This document shows positions 38,972-50,490 of a DNA stretch of 64,000 bases, one piece after another. The notes beneath the pieces are model-generated. The model worked only from the letters and a program-made list of their open reading frames with translations. It had not been told where the DNA came from and did no database searches. The stretch is from Syngnathus acus (Eukaryota; Chordata; Actinopteri; Syngnathiformes; Syngnathidae), in contig NC_051095.1 in the NCBI RefSeq assembly GCF_901709675.1, positions 21,639,956 through 21,703,955 of the forward strand, written 5' to 3'. Made by a program: the position numbers and the translations under genes. Each line of letters opens with the position of its first letter. Position 1 is the first letter of the stretch.

Positions 38972-39052
38972 ACCATCCATCCATGATCTGCTTTTCCTCA
39001 CGAGGGTTGCGGGCGTGCTGAAGACTATCCCAGCTGACTTTGGGCAATCGTA
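38972..39052 (-). repeat. Reverse fragment of the dispersed SINE-like fish repeat
   Basis: CCATCCATCCATGATCTGC, GCTTTTCCTCACGAGGGTTG, CGGGCGTGCT and CTATCCCAGCTGACTTTGGG are the reverse complement of the 3' end of the repeat seen at 33125-33318 and 46010-46215. Confidence 0.6.
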
Positions 39053-39059
39053 ACAGGTC

Positions 39060-39425
39060 AAATCCCTCCCTCGCCTCACCGACCCTCGACTTTCATCTCT
39101 CCTTTGTCAACTCTACCCTCTAACCCTCACCCCACTGCTAGTACCTTGGAGTCATCACGGGCAACAATCTCACCTTCTGCCAACACATTAAAGTAAGTGA
39201 CGAAAACAGCTTTCTATCACTTTAAGAATATCGCCTGCCTTCACCCCTCTCTCTCTTCCTCTGCAGCTGAAACCTTTATCCATGCCTTTATCACATCCCG
39301 CATTGACTACTCTAACAGCATCCTAAATGGCATACCCTTTTATCTCCTCAGCAAACGTCAATACATTCAAACCTATGCCGCCCATACCCGTTCCGGTGAC
39401 CACAGCCACCCCACCACTGGCTTCT
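39060..39425 (+). pseudogene. L2-like LINE fragment
   Basis: The plus strand encodes YLGVITGNNLTFCQHIK and then, in another frame, FYHFKNIACL, AETFIHAFITSRIDYSNSIL and NGIPFYLLS. This matches the region after the RT core of L2-clade LINEs (YLGV-x-D--L-F--HI, then ETLVHAFISSRLDYCNSLL; family knowledge). It is frameshifted and cut at both ends. Confidence 0.65.
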
Positions 39426-41648
39426 AATACTTAATGATGAAATATCCGCAATGGTGAAATATTCACTGCTGAGTGTACATTTCAATTACAATATATGCGC
39501 AAGTGATCTTTTCCTGTCACAGGTTACACGGCATATTCTCATTTACCTCTTAGCTTCGAGTGTGTTGGCTGAAACTGGACGGTGATTGGATGAATGACCT
39601 TATCCTGCCAATCGGACGCTTAGCATCTCTGGGGGTCTCTGGGGTGGTGGGCTGACCCGGACGTTCGATTTCAGTATGATGTTTGAATGATTGGATAAGT
39701 GAATTATGCAATGTGAACCTCTACTACCATTTTCTAAGTTTTTCATGCTGTTGGTCTGAACTGATCCAGTTAAAAACGACTAGCATTGTGTTGGGCGGTT
39801 TCTTTTCCCAATGAGCAGCACAACATGGAGAATTTTTTATTTATTTTTTGGTAAATACACTAAAGAAACATTCCTACTGCATGCGATATTTTGTTTTTCA
39901 TGTCAATATGTGATTCTCGAAGTTTAGAAACCCGCGTTGTAGGCCGTGATGTGTGCTGGGGGAAGCGTCTGTAAGCTTCTGCTATGTACCATGCACTCCT
40001 CAGTTATTTCTTTGCAATTTCTACACAGTGACGGCATTTCTCAGAATTCAAAAGCCTTTTCTGAGTTAATTTCAATTTCTGGGTGCACAATTACACCCCT
40101 GAGAAGTGCAGTTGACCTGTACCGCGACTAGGCTAGTCTCAGGTCATCTTCTCAAAACTTGTACCCTCGAGATCTTCATGTCAGCAAGTCCTTAACTGCT
40201 AGAGTCTGGAAGTATGGCTTATGGAGTGGTTCATCCATCGCTTTTTATAACCAAGAACTCTCTCCTCCACTAATTTAATCCTCTGAGAACTGAGACTGAA
40301 GTACTGGCAATCTAAGCACACACGGCTCACTCCTTTTGTTCAGCCTGTGAATCCGATATAGATGAGTGGATAGCCATTTTATTGTGATTTTCCACAAAGT
40401 CTGGGATGATACGCTGACATTCTTTGTACTTAAATGTTCTGACTTTAATTCCCAAAATGGTTAAGGCCCATATCGTTGAAATTATGATGACATACATTTG
40501 AAAACGAAGTTAAAATGATGCTAGTATCCAAGCTTGTGCATGATTAACTTTTATGGGTGTACCGTATGCATATCTACAAACACATGTAGACAAAAGGACA
40601 CAAATGTGTAAATTAGCTCTGGATTTGTGTCTGGAGATACATTTAGATTCTTTATACATCTCATTTCATGCATGTGATTTTGTTTATGTAAAAACTTATT
40701 TGCATCTGTTTGTTTTAATGGTCATTTAAAATATTTATTCTTTGTATGGCTACAATGTGCAATCTGCCTTGCAGCGTTGTACCAGCAGCTGTGTTGCACT
40801 ACCGTCTCCAGGCATCCCCCATACTCTTGTTGCTCTTTATCACGCATGACACCATGCACTATAATGCAGGCGCAAAGCACTTCATCAGAGAGGAGCAGAC
40901 ATGGACTAGAAGATCGGCTAAGGGTTCAAGAAGATCACATTTTGGGAGGGATGACTCATAGGTTGGCAGGCTTGAATCAGCACTTCAATTTCAAATATAA
41001 CTTCAGGGGTGATGCCAGAAAATATTGTCCTCATGTTTCAGAATTATTTGCAAATTGCTCTGTGATAAGGACATCTTTATTTTAATTCCCCCAAACTAGC
41101 ATAAATTGGAGCCTGAGGGAATATCTGTGACTAACTGCCTCCTAAAATCATCTCACCACTGAATTCTGTCAGAGGACCTCTCTCCACTGAGAAAAAACTC
41201 TGAGCTGAGAAGGAGGAGAGCAGAGGAGTGAAGTGTTTTCTGGTGTCAGCTCTAACTGGGCTGGGATGCTTCGAACTTCTCTCAGGTACACTGATATCAT
41301 CCCCACCTGCACGCTCAGGGGAGAGACAGTTGCACTGAGGTGTCAACTTTAAGTGGGTAAGGGAGCTTTGTCACCGATCATCTATCAGCAATTCACAGTG
41401 ACTCCTCTCCAAGGTGTTGTGAGCACACCTCTTCCCTCTCAACTTGTATTTTATTTCTCCTCCATAAATTTGTCTTTGCTATAGTTTGTTTCTGTTTCTC
41501 CTTCACTTATCATCTACTTCTCCTCTTAGTGAAGTGACTAAACTGTTACAGCATCATGCGTGATGTTTGCTCTTTAAAACAGAGCTCTATCTCTGATCAT
41601 CTGACCTTCTGGATGCCTCATAAGAGTGCTGGAGGTATTGACAAAACA
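39426..41648. other. Intergenic stretch without recognised genes
   Basis: No splice-supported frame. Nothing was recognised in about 2.2 kb. Confidence 0.4.
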
Positions 41649-41686
41649 GACACACACACACACACACACACACATACACACACACA
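41649..41686. repeat. (CA)n microsatellite
   Basis: A CA run of about 38 bp with one TA interruption. Confidence 0.93.
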
Positions 41687-42139
41687 GAAAATCAATATTG
41701 GTGAAAGAGACTTATCAAATCAAGTTTGCTCCTGTATGTGGTTTGATTTGATTTTCTTGTAAGACTGAAAGACGATGGGAGGGAAAACGGTTGGCTCCCT
41801 TGAACTTTGCTATAATACGTTATAGAATCCATTCAGTGGATTTATATATATGGTCATCCTTCCCTATTTGAAATATCAACATGGGCCAAAAATCTTCCAT
41901 GTGACAGAAAAAGGTTCTCTTGTGGACTGGTTGGCAATAACCAGAATTTGTAATGCATTTATTTTTCATTTTATTCAGTCTTCAAACATTAAATTTGATT
42001 TCCTGGTTCACAAAATATTAGACAATTAAACATGGCACTTGATTCATTTTGTGTTTATCTACAGTAGCTGGTTTGGTCGCCCATTTTACGGATGTGCACA
42101 CAATACCAACATGAGCCTCCCTGTCTACTCCCCTGCATG

Positions 42140-42210
42140 TAAAACAAAAACAAACAAACAAACAAACAAACAAACAAACAAACAAACAAACAAATCAACA
42201 AACAAACAAA
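42140..42210. repeat. (CAAA)n microsatellite
   Basis: A tetranucleotide run of about 70 bp, interrupted once near 42195. Confidence 0.95.
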
Positions 42211-42261
42211 GCTTACAATGATTACATTAGTTTCCATTTTAGTTATGTGCCCTGCCCCCCC

Positions 42262-42590
42262 TACATGAGCCGTCACTTTATCATGGTGGAGGGGTTTGAG
42301 TGCCCCAACGATCCAAGGAGCTAAGTTGTCTGAGGCTTGTAAGCAGGTCCCTTGGCAAACAGGACATGGTATGTGGCGCCAAGCAGGTGTGGGCGCACTT
42401 ATTGCCCCCCGGCTTGGCACCTGTACATTCGAGTTTACCCTTTTGGATGAGTGGGTAGCGTCCCTCTGCCTTCAGGTGGCGTATGGGTCCTGACTGTTGT
42501 TTAGTATGCCTATGCACCAAACAGCAGTTCAGAGACTTTTAGGAGTCCTTGAAAAAATGCTGGACAGTGCTACTTCGGGATTCTCGGTTC
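42262..42590 (+). mobile_element. Rex3-like derivative, leader fused to endonuclease segment
   Basis: The first part (GCCGTCACTTTATCATGGTG, then GAGGGGTTTGAGTGCCCC) matches the 5' leader of the full Rex3-like element at 49340-49450. It then jumps to a segment equivalent to about 49950-50160 of that element: GAGCAGGTGTGGGTATACTT there, AAGCAGGTGTGGGCGCACTT here. It continues through CTGACTGTTGTTT to GTGCTGG. About 500 bp are missing between, and everything after about 50160 is absent. It is not translatable. Confidence 0.7.
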
Positions 42591-43791
42591 CCTGTTTTGT
42601 TTTTAAAAACTTGCTGAGGCCGATAAAGAATAAGTGTGTGCACGCATCGGTTGTGGGAGTGCACCCGGTATAGGTGACAAGTTTGAAGAGTCACCTCAGA
42701 GCAATAGTGTCTTTTGACCGTCTTACGTAAACACATTGATTCTTTTAAAGCTGGCATTCTGATCAAATGTTTTGTAACTATGCAGTTAATATAAATAACT
42801 TGTGGCAGAGTATCAAGGGGTCTATGAATACTGTATCCATGAGTCAAAGGAGAAAAAACACAAATCTAAATTTTCTCCTAGTGCGGGTTGGCCAGAGAGT
42901 GGCAAAGGGTAGTAGCCTCTGCTCCATTACTAGATATGGCAAAGGGAAGCCATCTGTGAAGATGCCTCGTTCGAAATGTATCAGTTGCCAGAACTTAGAA
43001 ACATTGCTTTTGATTGCATCAGGCCATTCTAACACCATTTTAGAAATGTACGTTGCAGTCTTTGTGTGTAATACAGTGGCCATATCCTATGGCTAATGTA
43101 CTGCAAGAAAAAGGCATCCCGCTCAAGGCATTTTCGGTTCTGTACATTTTACAGCAGAGGCTGTGTTGAGGTTCACACTCCAGTGCAAATGATAAAATAA
43201 TGGTGTATTTGAGTTTTCAGCGGGTGGATAACTCAAGTTCAGATTCAATAGGAGCAGGTCTCATTATAGACATTTAGTATTGTATTTTGATGTCTAAGGG
43301 GTTTGTTTTCTTTTTTGTTAAATCGGGTTCAAATGGTCTGAGTTGCCCATTCCTCTTCTATAACCAATGATTGTGTTGTGTGTGTTGTCTACTGTAGCGA
43401 TCTTTTTAAACTTAAATATGCACCAATCTTACAAACATGCCATTACACAATGGCACACTTAAAACCTTACAGATTCACTTTGAAAAACGTATAGGACCCA
43501 ACATTGATGTATTCATCACATAGTCCTGCACACATCATTTTCATTAAAGCTGTGAGGCTTTTGTAAGTTAGATTGGCCATCAATCAAGCTCATTTTCATC
43601 ATTGTGTCTTTGTATTTGTAGTATCTTACTGATAAAGAACTCACCAGTATTTCCGAACACACAATTGATGATATAATAAATACTGAATTCAGAATCAGTA
43701 TTAAATATCTATGTAAAAAACATAAGAGGCCTATCCATCTTCTATGAATTGTGGCAAAGTAGTAATGTCTAATGACATTTTTCAATTACAG
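42591..43791. other. Intergenic stretch without recognised genes
   Basis: Nothing was recognised. Confidence 0.4.
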
Positions 43792-43861
43792 GTTCTAGAA
43801 TGGCTTCTGCACCGGCCTCGTTTGACCTGGCCAGGCCCCTGTTGCGTCTCCATTACAAAAG
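43792..43861 (+). other. Candidate short first coding exon, unassigned
   Basis: A pyrimidine-led acceptor (GACATTTTTCAATTACAG) is followed by 70 nt ending at AAAAG|GTAATT. Inside is an ATG at 43800 in good start context (AGAATGG), then MASAPASFDLARPLLRLHYK, leaving a split codon. The 70-nt block is clearly GC-richer than the AT-rich flanks, as expected of coding sequence. No partner exon was found downstream and the peptide is not recognised, so chance cannot be excluded. The block is also open in another frame. Confidence 0.25.
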
Positions 43862-45889
43862 GTAATTTGGAGCAGGATCAACTGAACTCTGTGACCTTCT
43901 GTTGCACATTCGCAGTATGCGGGGTTCTGTCACAACAGCTTACAAGTGATCAAGCCTCAGCCACTGGTTTAGCAGCGATTCAAAATATGAAATGCAGTTG
44001 CATGATGTGGCGACATCAGAAATTATAGACCATCAAAGGCACAGAAGCTTTCACATAAGATTATCTTTTCACAAAACAGGAAAGGTAAAGGGGGTTAAGA
44101 AAGCAAGACTCCACCATGTGCCGCGAAGGCATAAAAATACGATGAAATAAAAATGTGTTTGTCAACAATACTTAACCAAGTTTACAATTCCACATCTATA
44201 TGTATTTTATCACTTGACGGCATGCGATCTGTCTCGCTTGCTTAAACCCAAGAGACGGGCAATAGATTTCCTTGCCGCAACGCTAACAAAGAAATGCCTA
44301 CAACTGTTGGCCAATCATATGACAGTGACGTCATAGTCATCTTTGGACTGCGTTTTTGAACCAGGGTAGACGAACGGTTCCATTGCAGCCGTCTCGTCCT
44401 GAAAAAGTGTCATGGAAAAACAACCACAAGGGCGCACCCACAATAGAAAATAACACTGTCAACTCCTGTGCATGATTCTGGTGAGACAATAGATGGTCTT
44501 TTTTGTGTGATCTCCTTAATTACGTCTTCCCTTTGATTATTTTCCACCATTGAATTTCTTGGGAAGAAGTTGATTCATTTCAACCCAATTGGCTTCATCC
44601 CTATAGCCAAAATGTATAATGTTGAGTGACGATTTTCCAGTGACTGGAGGCATTTTTTATTGTCTGTTGTTGTGTCGCCTCTAGTCCATGCCAAGACGCT
44701 CGGGAGAGAAACATGCGCTTAGTCACTTCCTCATAAAGGACAGCCTCTCCTCGCTTCAGGCTATGGGCTGCCATTCAACAGTAGGCAGACTGCTTCTTGT
44801 CTGTGTGGGTGGAACAACTCTATGTCATTTTTTGGGGTATGAATTGACAGCTCTTTGTAAAGTAGCTTGGTGCGTGTTGGTTGCAACACACGCTTCTCAG
44901 TGATCAAATGTTTGTAATCTATGTGGAACCGCCTACTCTCGGCAGTAAAGGGCAGCTTCTCTTGTCAGTGTCAGGGGATGGGAATGATGACAAATAAAAG
45001 AAAAGAATGGTACCTCGGTTCTTTCCAAGGCTTTTCACGTACACTATTAATATCATGTAGTTCCCCTGTGCACATTTCCAACGTCTTAAATCCTGATTCA
45101 GAGATGCCCTAATCACTTGGGTGCATAAGTAGTTGGGATTAACAGTAGGTAACCATAGGTTTGTCACTGCATTAGTGCACATGCCTATCCCTGGCAGCAT
45201 GGGATAATTTCTTCCCCGGGAAATTTCAGTGATGCCACAGGCTGGAGTCTTCTATCTCTTCGCTAATGAAACAATCCTGACACATCATTCTACAAAGACT
45301 AACTTTTATCTCCTGTCCTCCTGCAGACTGCAATAAAATGACCATTTTTCTTCCTATGAACGTGCCTCCGTGCGTGTTGGTGTGTTTATGCCTATTGCCT
45401 ATGTATGCGTGGAAAGCACTCTCTATTCATCAAGATGTCACCTGTAATGGCTGCTAAATTAACCATGTGTTTCGGCGAGCAAAGCTGGCTTGATAAATCT
45501 TTCTGTGGCAGAGGGTGTACAGTCCACTCCTATCCACCTTTACTGTGACCTTTTTTTTTTTTTTGTTTTTGCTGGATCAACCGCCATGGGGCTTCACCAT
45601 CTCCTGAAGTAGAAAGTGGAATTGCATGGTATTTACCTGAATTATTGTAATTGAGTAATTTTTGTATTTTTAAGTTGTTTTAAAAATGATTTACATTTAG
45701 CCCATTAAATTTGATTGAGAAAATAGTAGTACAGGACTTAATGGCATCCTTTATCAAAGACTACTTTCACCCTCATGCTCCAAAAAAAAGATATCTTTCA
45801 CTAATCGGTATCTTCATCTTTATTTTAACATTTATAACTATATCTAATATAATAATACTAAAATTACTGCTATGTGAATAATAAAGATG
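43862..45889. other. Intergenic stretch without recognised genes
   Basis: About 2 kb with no splice-supported frame. A T-run lies at 45549-45567. Confidence 0.4.
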
Positions 45890-45934
45890 AGTTAAGTCAA
45901 GTTTATTTATATAGCGCTTAACCACAGACAAGCC

Positions 45935-45967
<33 letters not shown>
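45890..45967. repeat. (TAA)n with LINE-tail-like flank
   Basis: CAAGTTTATTTATATAGCGC at 45899-45918 is a common terminal word of fish LINE/SINE copies. It is followed by (TAA)n at 45935-45967. Confidence 0.5.
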
Positions 45968-45970
<3 letters not shown>

Positions 45971-46009
45971 TAATGGCAGCAATGTGGTTAGCAGCAATGT
46001 GGTTAGCAG

Positions 46010-46215
46010 GTTTAAGGTTCAGGTTTTAGAACTCAGCTAATGGAATTTGTATGTTTACTGCATGCTTACATGGGTTTTCTCCAGGTACAAGTGTGAATGG
46101 TTGTTTATCTATATTTGGCTGGCGACCATTCCAGGTTGTACCGCACCTCTCGCCCCAAGTCAGCTGGAATCGATTCCGGCTCACCCGTGACCATAATGAG
46201 GATTACAGTCGAGAA
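46010..46215 (+). repeat. Dispersed SINE-like fish repeat, longest copy
   Basis: The words ATGGAATTTGTATGTTTACT, TACATGGGTTTTCTCCAGGT, GTGTGAATGGTTGTTTATCT, GGCTGGCGACCATTCCAGGT, CCGCACCTCTCGCCCCAAGT and CAGCTGGAATCGATTCC occur in the canonical order for this repeat. It is diverged from the consensus I remember but nearly complete in its 3' half. Confidence 0.65.
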
Positions 46216-46743
46216 TATGTATAGGTGGATTAATAATAATAAAAGAACATATTGCAGAAGAAAGAAGAGCTGATGAAATCAATGATTTGTAATACCATGG
46301 CTGTCTTTAAAAAAATGGATTAAATAATGTGAAAGAAACAAGCTTGTTACTGTAGCAAACACAACCAAGAAATTGTATCTTGGGGTTCCCACTGATTTAT
46401 ATCAACTGGTACCTGGACACTAACCTGCGGGGGGAGCTTATCTTGGCTCATGGTCAAGCTCTCTTTTTTTTCTGATCCCACTGCTGTCAGGTCTGAGCTG
46501 GCTGAAGGGGAACAGTAGTTGTGAATCTATAGTTACGTGAATAAATGGAGTGAGGAAGCAGGAGACGGATGATAGGTCTTGCTTCAATGTTTCAACATTG
46601 GGAAGGGTAGAGGAATGAAAGGAGGCAGTGGTAATGGAAGATGGAACGATAGTGCCTGGAAAACGTTTGCCAGATAGTGGACTAAGAGGTAGACAATGGG
46701 GGAGAAAAAGATGACGATGGACTTCCACCGCCAAAGAGTGTGC

Positions 46744-46876
46744 ATGAAGGATACGTCACAGCAAATAAATTAATTTGATTCGTTGGTCCATTTTGAGCCG
46801 AGCCACGTTGTGTTGAATGGTTTCCCCACCAGACCAAATCGCTGGTACAGCATTGGGTCTGGCTTGCCAGTACTAG
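46744..46876 (+). repeat. Dispersed repeat, family X copy 1
   Basis: GGATACGTCACAGCAAATAA, TTTGATTCGTTGGTCCATTT, TGAGCCGAGC, CCCCACCAGACCAAATCGCT and GGGTCTGGCTTGCCAGTACT match, block by block, the reverse complement of 63814-63966. The family is non-coding and its class is undetermined. Confidence 0.65.
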
Positions 46877-47279
46877 GAAAGTGCTTGCTTTTGCAGAGGC
46901 ATGGTCAGAAGATTGCAAGACAGGTGGAGGAAAGGCACCACTGAAATGATGAAGCAAAGGTAATGTACAATAGTAGAAACCTACATGGACACAGAAATTT
47001 ACCAACATAAATGGGTTGTGTTTAATTTGTGAGAATCCACTTTTCACCAAATACATGAGACCCATTCTGCATGATTGGATGGATACAGTTAAAGCCTTTA
47101 ATTTTACGTTGTATTTAATTTGTCTTATATATTATATGGCATTTCCCACACTTTTTCTACAACTTTCTAAAATGGAAGTTCGGCCATGAAAATGAAAACC
47201 ACACCCCTCAATCTTTCTTTAGGAGATTCTCAAGGGTCAAGCCATTGCCCTTTATTATGTGTTGCCTTTAGGGGACATA
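46877..47279. other. Intergenic stretch without recognised genes
   Basis: Nothing was recognised. Confidence 0.35.
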
Positions 47280-47580
47280 TTTTACAGGTATAGTATCAAC
47301 TATACAGGCGAGAGGTCAGGGCAGGCAGCGTTCAGGATTAGTCGCTCAGCTGGGTGAGCAAGCAAGGTCGGCAACAGGAAGCAGACATAATCTAGAACAA
47401 AAGCAAGGGGCAACAAGGGACGATCTGACAGGAAGTGACGGGAATGCGAGGTTTATGTAGCAGGGTAGATGAGCAGGTGGCTGCGAATGAATTGCATCAT
47501 GGAAGAGACTGGCAGTGTGCAGGGGAACGGAACTGGCCAGGGTGCTGAAGATGCAGACGCGTGACAGGGGGATAAAATTA
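47280..47580 (-). repeat. Retroelement 3'-end-like dispersed repeat
   Basis: On the plus strand CAGGAAGTGACGGGAATGCG, GTTTATGTAGCAGGGTAGAT, GAGCAGGTGGCTGCGAATGA and ending GACGCGTGACAGGG resemble the reverse complement of a common fish retroelement 3' region (CCTGTCAC start, many CCTG/TTGCC words on the minus strand). The class is unsure. Confidence 0.35.
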
Positions 47581-48569
47581 AAACCAAAATCTATTTGCAT
47601 GTTTCTTAAGGTTGTATCAGTATCCAACGAGGAAGAATACTTTATTTCAGCTGTATTTGTTTTCTATTAGAAGAAATAAGGAGGAATTTTGATACTTTGA
47701 TGTAGGTGGAATACACGTGCTGACATAGAACACCTTGTACTGTCCTCACCACAATAATGCAGTCAAATGTCAACAATCAAGTGAGGTATATTTTCGTCAA
47801 GTACAGGAACAGTCAATCCCAAAATGAACATTACTCACATCCATGTGTTTTTGTTAGCTGCATTTCCTGTCGGTGATGTTGCAAAGTCTGACCATGACTT
47901 TGTTCTTCTATTTTTGGGATGACATAATAATGAAACCTCATGAGATTTTTCATAACCATTCTGGCGTGGAGTCCTCTGTGTCAACCTAATCTTGGAATAA
48001 TAGCGCAGATGACCCATCACTTCAATACCCCGCAGTTGGAAAATATCAATAGTGCTGAACCACTAAAAGAGAAGCTCTAAGAGCTTCATGCCTGAAGAAG
48101 TGCTGTGATTGTAAAATACAGCAAAAGAGATTCAGACAAAAGAGCACATTGGAAATTATAATTCCAAGGTGTGAATACCCCTCAGAAAAATCTGTCTCTC
48201 AACATCTTCAGTTTTCAGCTGGAGACCATTATCATACTGTTCATGAACACAGGCCTAGTTTACATTAGGTTATTATTATACTATTTTTATATGAATATTT
48301 AATTTTATTAGTAATAAAACAATCACAAGAAATACAGAAAAATGAAATATCTGTTCAAAGGTAAAAATCATACCGAACACTTGACATGATAACATTCTTA
48401 AGAGACAAGTGTAGACAGAAGTTAATATTGAAAAGTAAGATGAGAATGTATTGGAGAAGATCGAAGGTAAGCCACCTCGTTCATAAAAATGAAATGTTGC
48501 TGACTTTCTAGTGTACTTATGATTTTCTTTTTTATTATGATGATTTTCATTCCCTCAAGATACAATCTA
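47581..48569. other. Intergenic stretch without recognised genes
   Basis: Nothing was recognised. Confidence 0.35.
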
Positions 48570-48770
48570 CACATGAATGTACCACATGCGGCTAATTACT
48601 GGCCTGTAATGCACTGTACAGAGTCAGCGCATCAGAGGTCCGCTAATTATTGACGCTTTCATTGTCAAAAGCAATCAGCTGGCAAGCAGAGCTTCTGCTT
48701 TATTGGTGATATAATTCACTGCGAGTTGCCCATTAGTCAAGCTGATTTGTCATGATGTCATTGTACATTT
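48570..48770. promoter_or_regulatory. Candidate conserved non-coding element
   Basis: The tract has balanced composition without simple repeats in an AT-rich setting. It carries two GCTAATTA homeodomain-type sites (48591 and 48642), an E-box-like CAGCTG (48687), and words such as TTGACGCTTTCATTGTCAAA. It has no reading frame or repeat resemblance. This is the profile of many vertebrate developmental enhancers, but conservation cannot be tested here. Confidence 0.3.
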
Positions 48771-49316
48771 TTATAATATAAAATTTTTGTTGTATTAATC
48801 TAATGTTGTTAGCTTAATTTCTGGACTACAAAGTGCACCTGATTGAAAGCAACGACATAAATATAGCCTTAACACAAATAAGCGGCATAGCCTCCAAGGA
48901 ACTTTCTCTTGTTGTCGCATATAAAGAAAATTGCTTGAGGTGTCTTCTCCTCTTCATGACGCAGGAGTCCAAACCTTTTACAGCCTGTTGGAAATCAAGG
49001 ATTATTTTTTTTAAAACTGCTCTATGCTATCAGAATCCACTGACAGGATCATAAAAACTAAGGTTGATCGTATTCACGGATAAATTTGTTAAAGGCAATC
49101 ATAGAACTACAGTAAAGAGAGTAGGTATCCAAAATTAATTGGTACGAAAGTATTTTGACAACAATGCAAGAAAAAACGTAGGTAAGCATTAGGAGTGTAT
49201 TGTTTTATATTTATATTTCTGTTCTCCAGTAAGCATTATAATGATTTAAAACAGGACTGTACAGTGTTATACTTTTAAGTCAATAATTCTCTCTGACTTT
49301 CTTCATATTAAAAGGC
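48771..49316. other. Intergenic stretch; possible decayed MITE
   Basis: TTTCTGGACTACAAAGTGCA followed by CCTGATTG (48818-48845) recalls the terminal words of MITEs ending in GGACTATAAAGCGCACC. No second end was found. Confidence 0.25.
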
Positions 49317-49328
49317 ACATCATGCTGA
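49317..49328 (+). repeat. Target-site duplication, left copy
   Basis: ACATCATGCTGA lies directly before the Rex3-like element and recurs exactly at 52708-52719 directly after its GATG tail. Confidence 0.85.
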
Positions 49329-49749
49329 CACCTCCGTGAGTCGTCACCTTATCGTGGTGGAGGGGTTTGCGTGCCCCTATGATCCTAGGAGCCATGTTGT
49401 CTGGGGCTTCATGCCCCTGGTAGGGTCACCCATGGCAAACGGGTCCTAGGTGAGGGGCCAGACAAAGCACGGCTCATCAGCCCCTTATGATGAAAAAAAT
49501 TAATGGATCACGTTTTCCCTCGCCCGGACGCGGGTCACCGGGGCCCCCCTCTGGAGCCAGGCCTGGAGGCGGGGCTCGAAGGCGAGCGTCTGGTGGCCGG
49601 GCCTTCGCCCATGGGGCCCGGCCGGGCTCAGCCCGAAAAGGAAACGTGGGTCCCCCTTCCCATGGGCTCACCACCTGTGGGAGGGGCCAAAGGGGTCGGG
49701 TGCATTGCAAGCTGGGCGGCGGCCAAAGGCAGGGACCTTGGCGGTCTGA

Positions 49750-50490
49750 TCCCCGGCTGCAGAAGCTGGCTCTTGGGACATGGAATGTCACCTCTCTGGC
49801 TGGAAAGGAGCCCGAGCTGGTGTGCGAGGCAGAAAAGTTCCGACTAGATATAGTCGGACTTGCCTCCACGCACAGTTTGGGTTCCGGTACAAGCCCTCTC
49901 GAGAGGGGCTGGACTCTCTTCCACTCTGGAGTTGCCCACGGTGAGAGGCGTCGAGCAGGTGTGGGTATACTTATTGCCCCCCGGCTGGGCGCCTGCACAT
50001 TGGGGTTCACCCCGGTGAACGAGAGGGTAGCCTCCCTCCGCCTTCGGGTGGGGGGACGGGTCCTGACTGTTGTTTGTGTCTATGCACCACGGCAGCTCAG
50101 AGTACCCACCCTTCTTGGAGTCCCTGGAGGAAGTGCTGGAGAGCGCTCCTTCTGGGGACTCCGTCGTTCTACTGGGTGACTTCAATGCTCACGTGGGCAA
50201 TGACAGTGAGACCTGGAAGGGCGTGATTGGGAGGAACGGCCCCCCCGATCTGAACCCGAGCGGTGTTCTATTGTTGGACTTCTGTGCTCGACACGGATTT
50301 TCAATAATGAACACCATGTTCAAACATAAGGGTGTCCATGTGTGCACTTGGCACCAGGACACCCTAGGCCGCAGTTCGATGATCGACTTTGTAGTCGTGT
50401 CATCGGATTTGCGGCCGCATGTTTTGGACACTCGGGCGAAGAGAGGGGCGGAGCTGTCAACTGATCACCACCTGGTGGTGGGTTGGCTCC
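49750..50490 (+). pseudogene. Rex3-like endonuclease domain, frameshifted
   Basis: This encodes the apurinic/apyrimidinic-like endonuclease that nicks target DNA to start reverse transcription. Visible motifs are LGTWNVTSLAGKEPELVCEA at the N-terminus (about 49772), GERRRAGVGILIAPRLG (about 49942), [16 protein letters not shown] with the catalytic GDFN (about 50163) and [11 protein letters not shown] with the terminal HH (about 50454). A shift at about 50089-50093 moves the frame between VCVYAP and [15 protein letters not shown]. Compared with the copy at 42510 two bases are missing there. From the shift on, the frame stays open through the domain and into the RT. Confidence 0.85.

Noticed and set aside
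46434-47065. Minus-strand open frames near 46.4-47.1 kb
   Set aside because: They cross dispersed repeat family X and show no splice structure or protein family resemblance.
49477-50185. Long minus-strand frames opposite the Rex3-like element
   Set aside because: Shadows produced by the GC-rich, stop-poor retrotransposon coding sequence.
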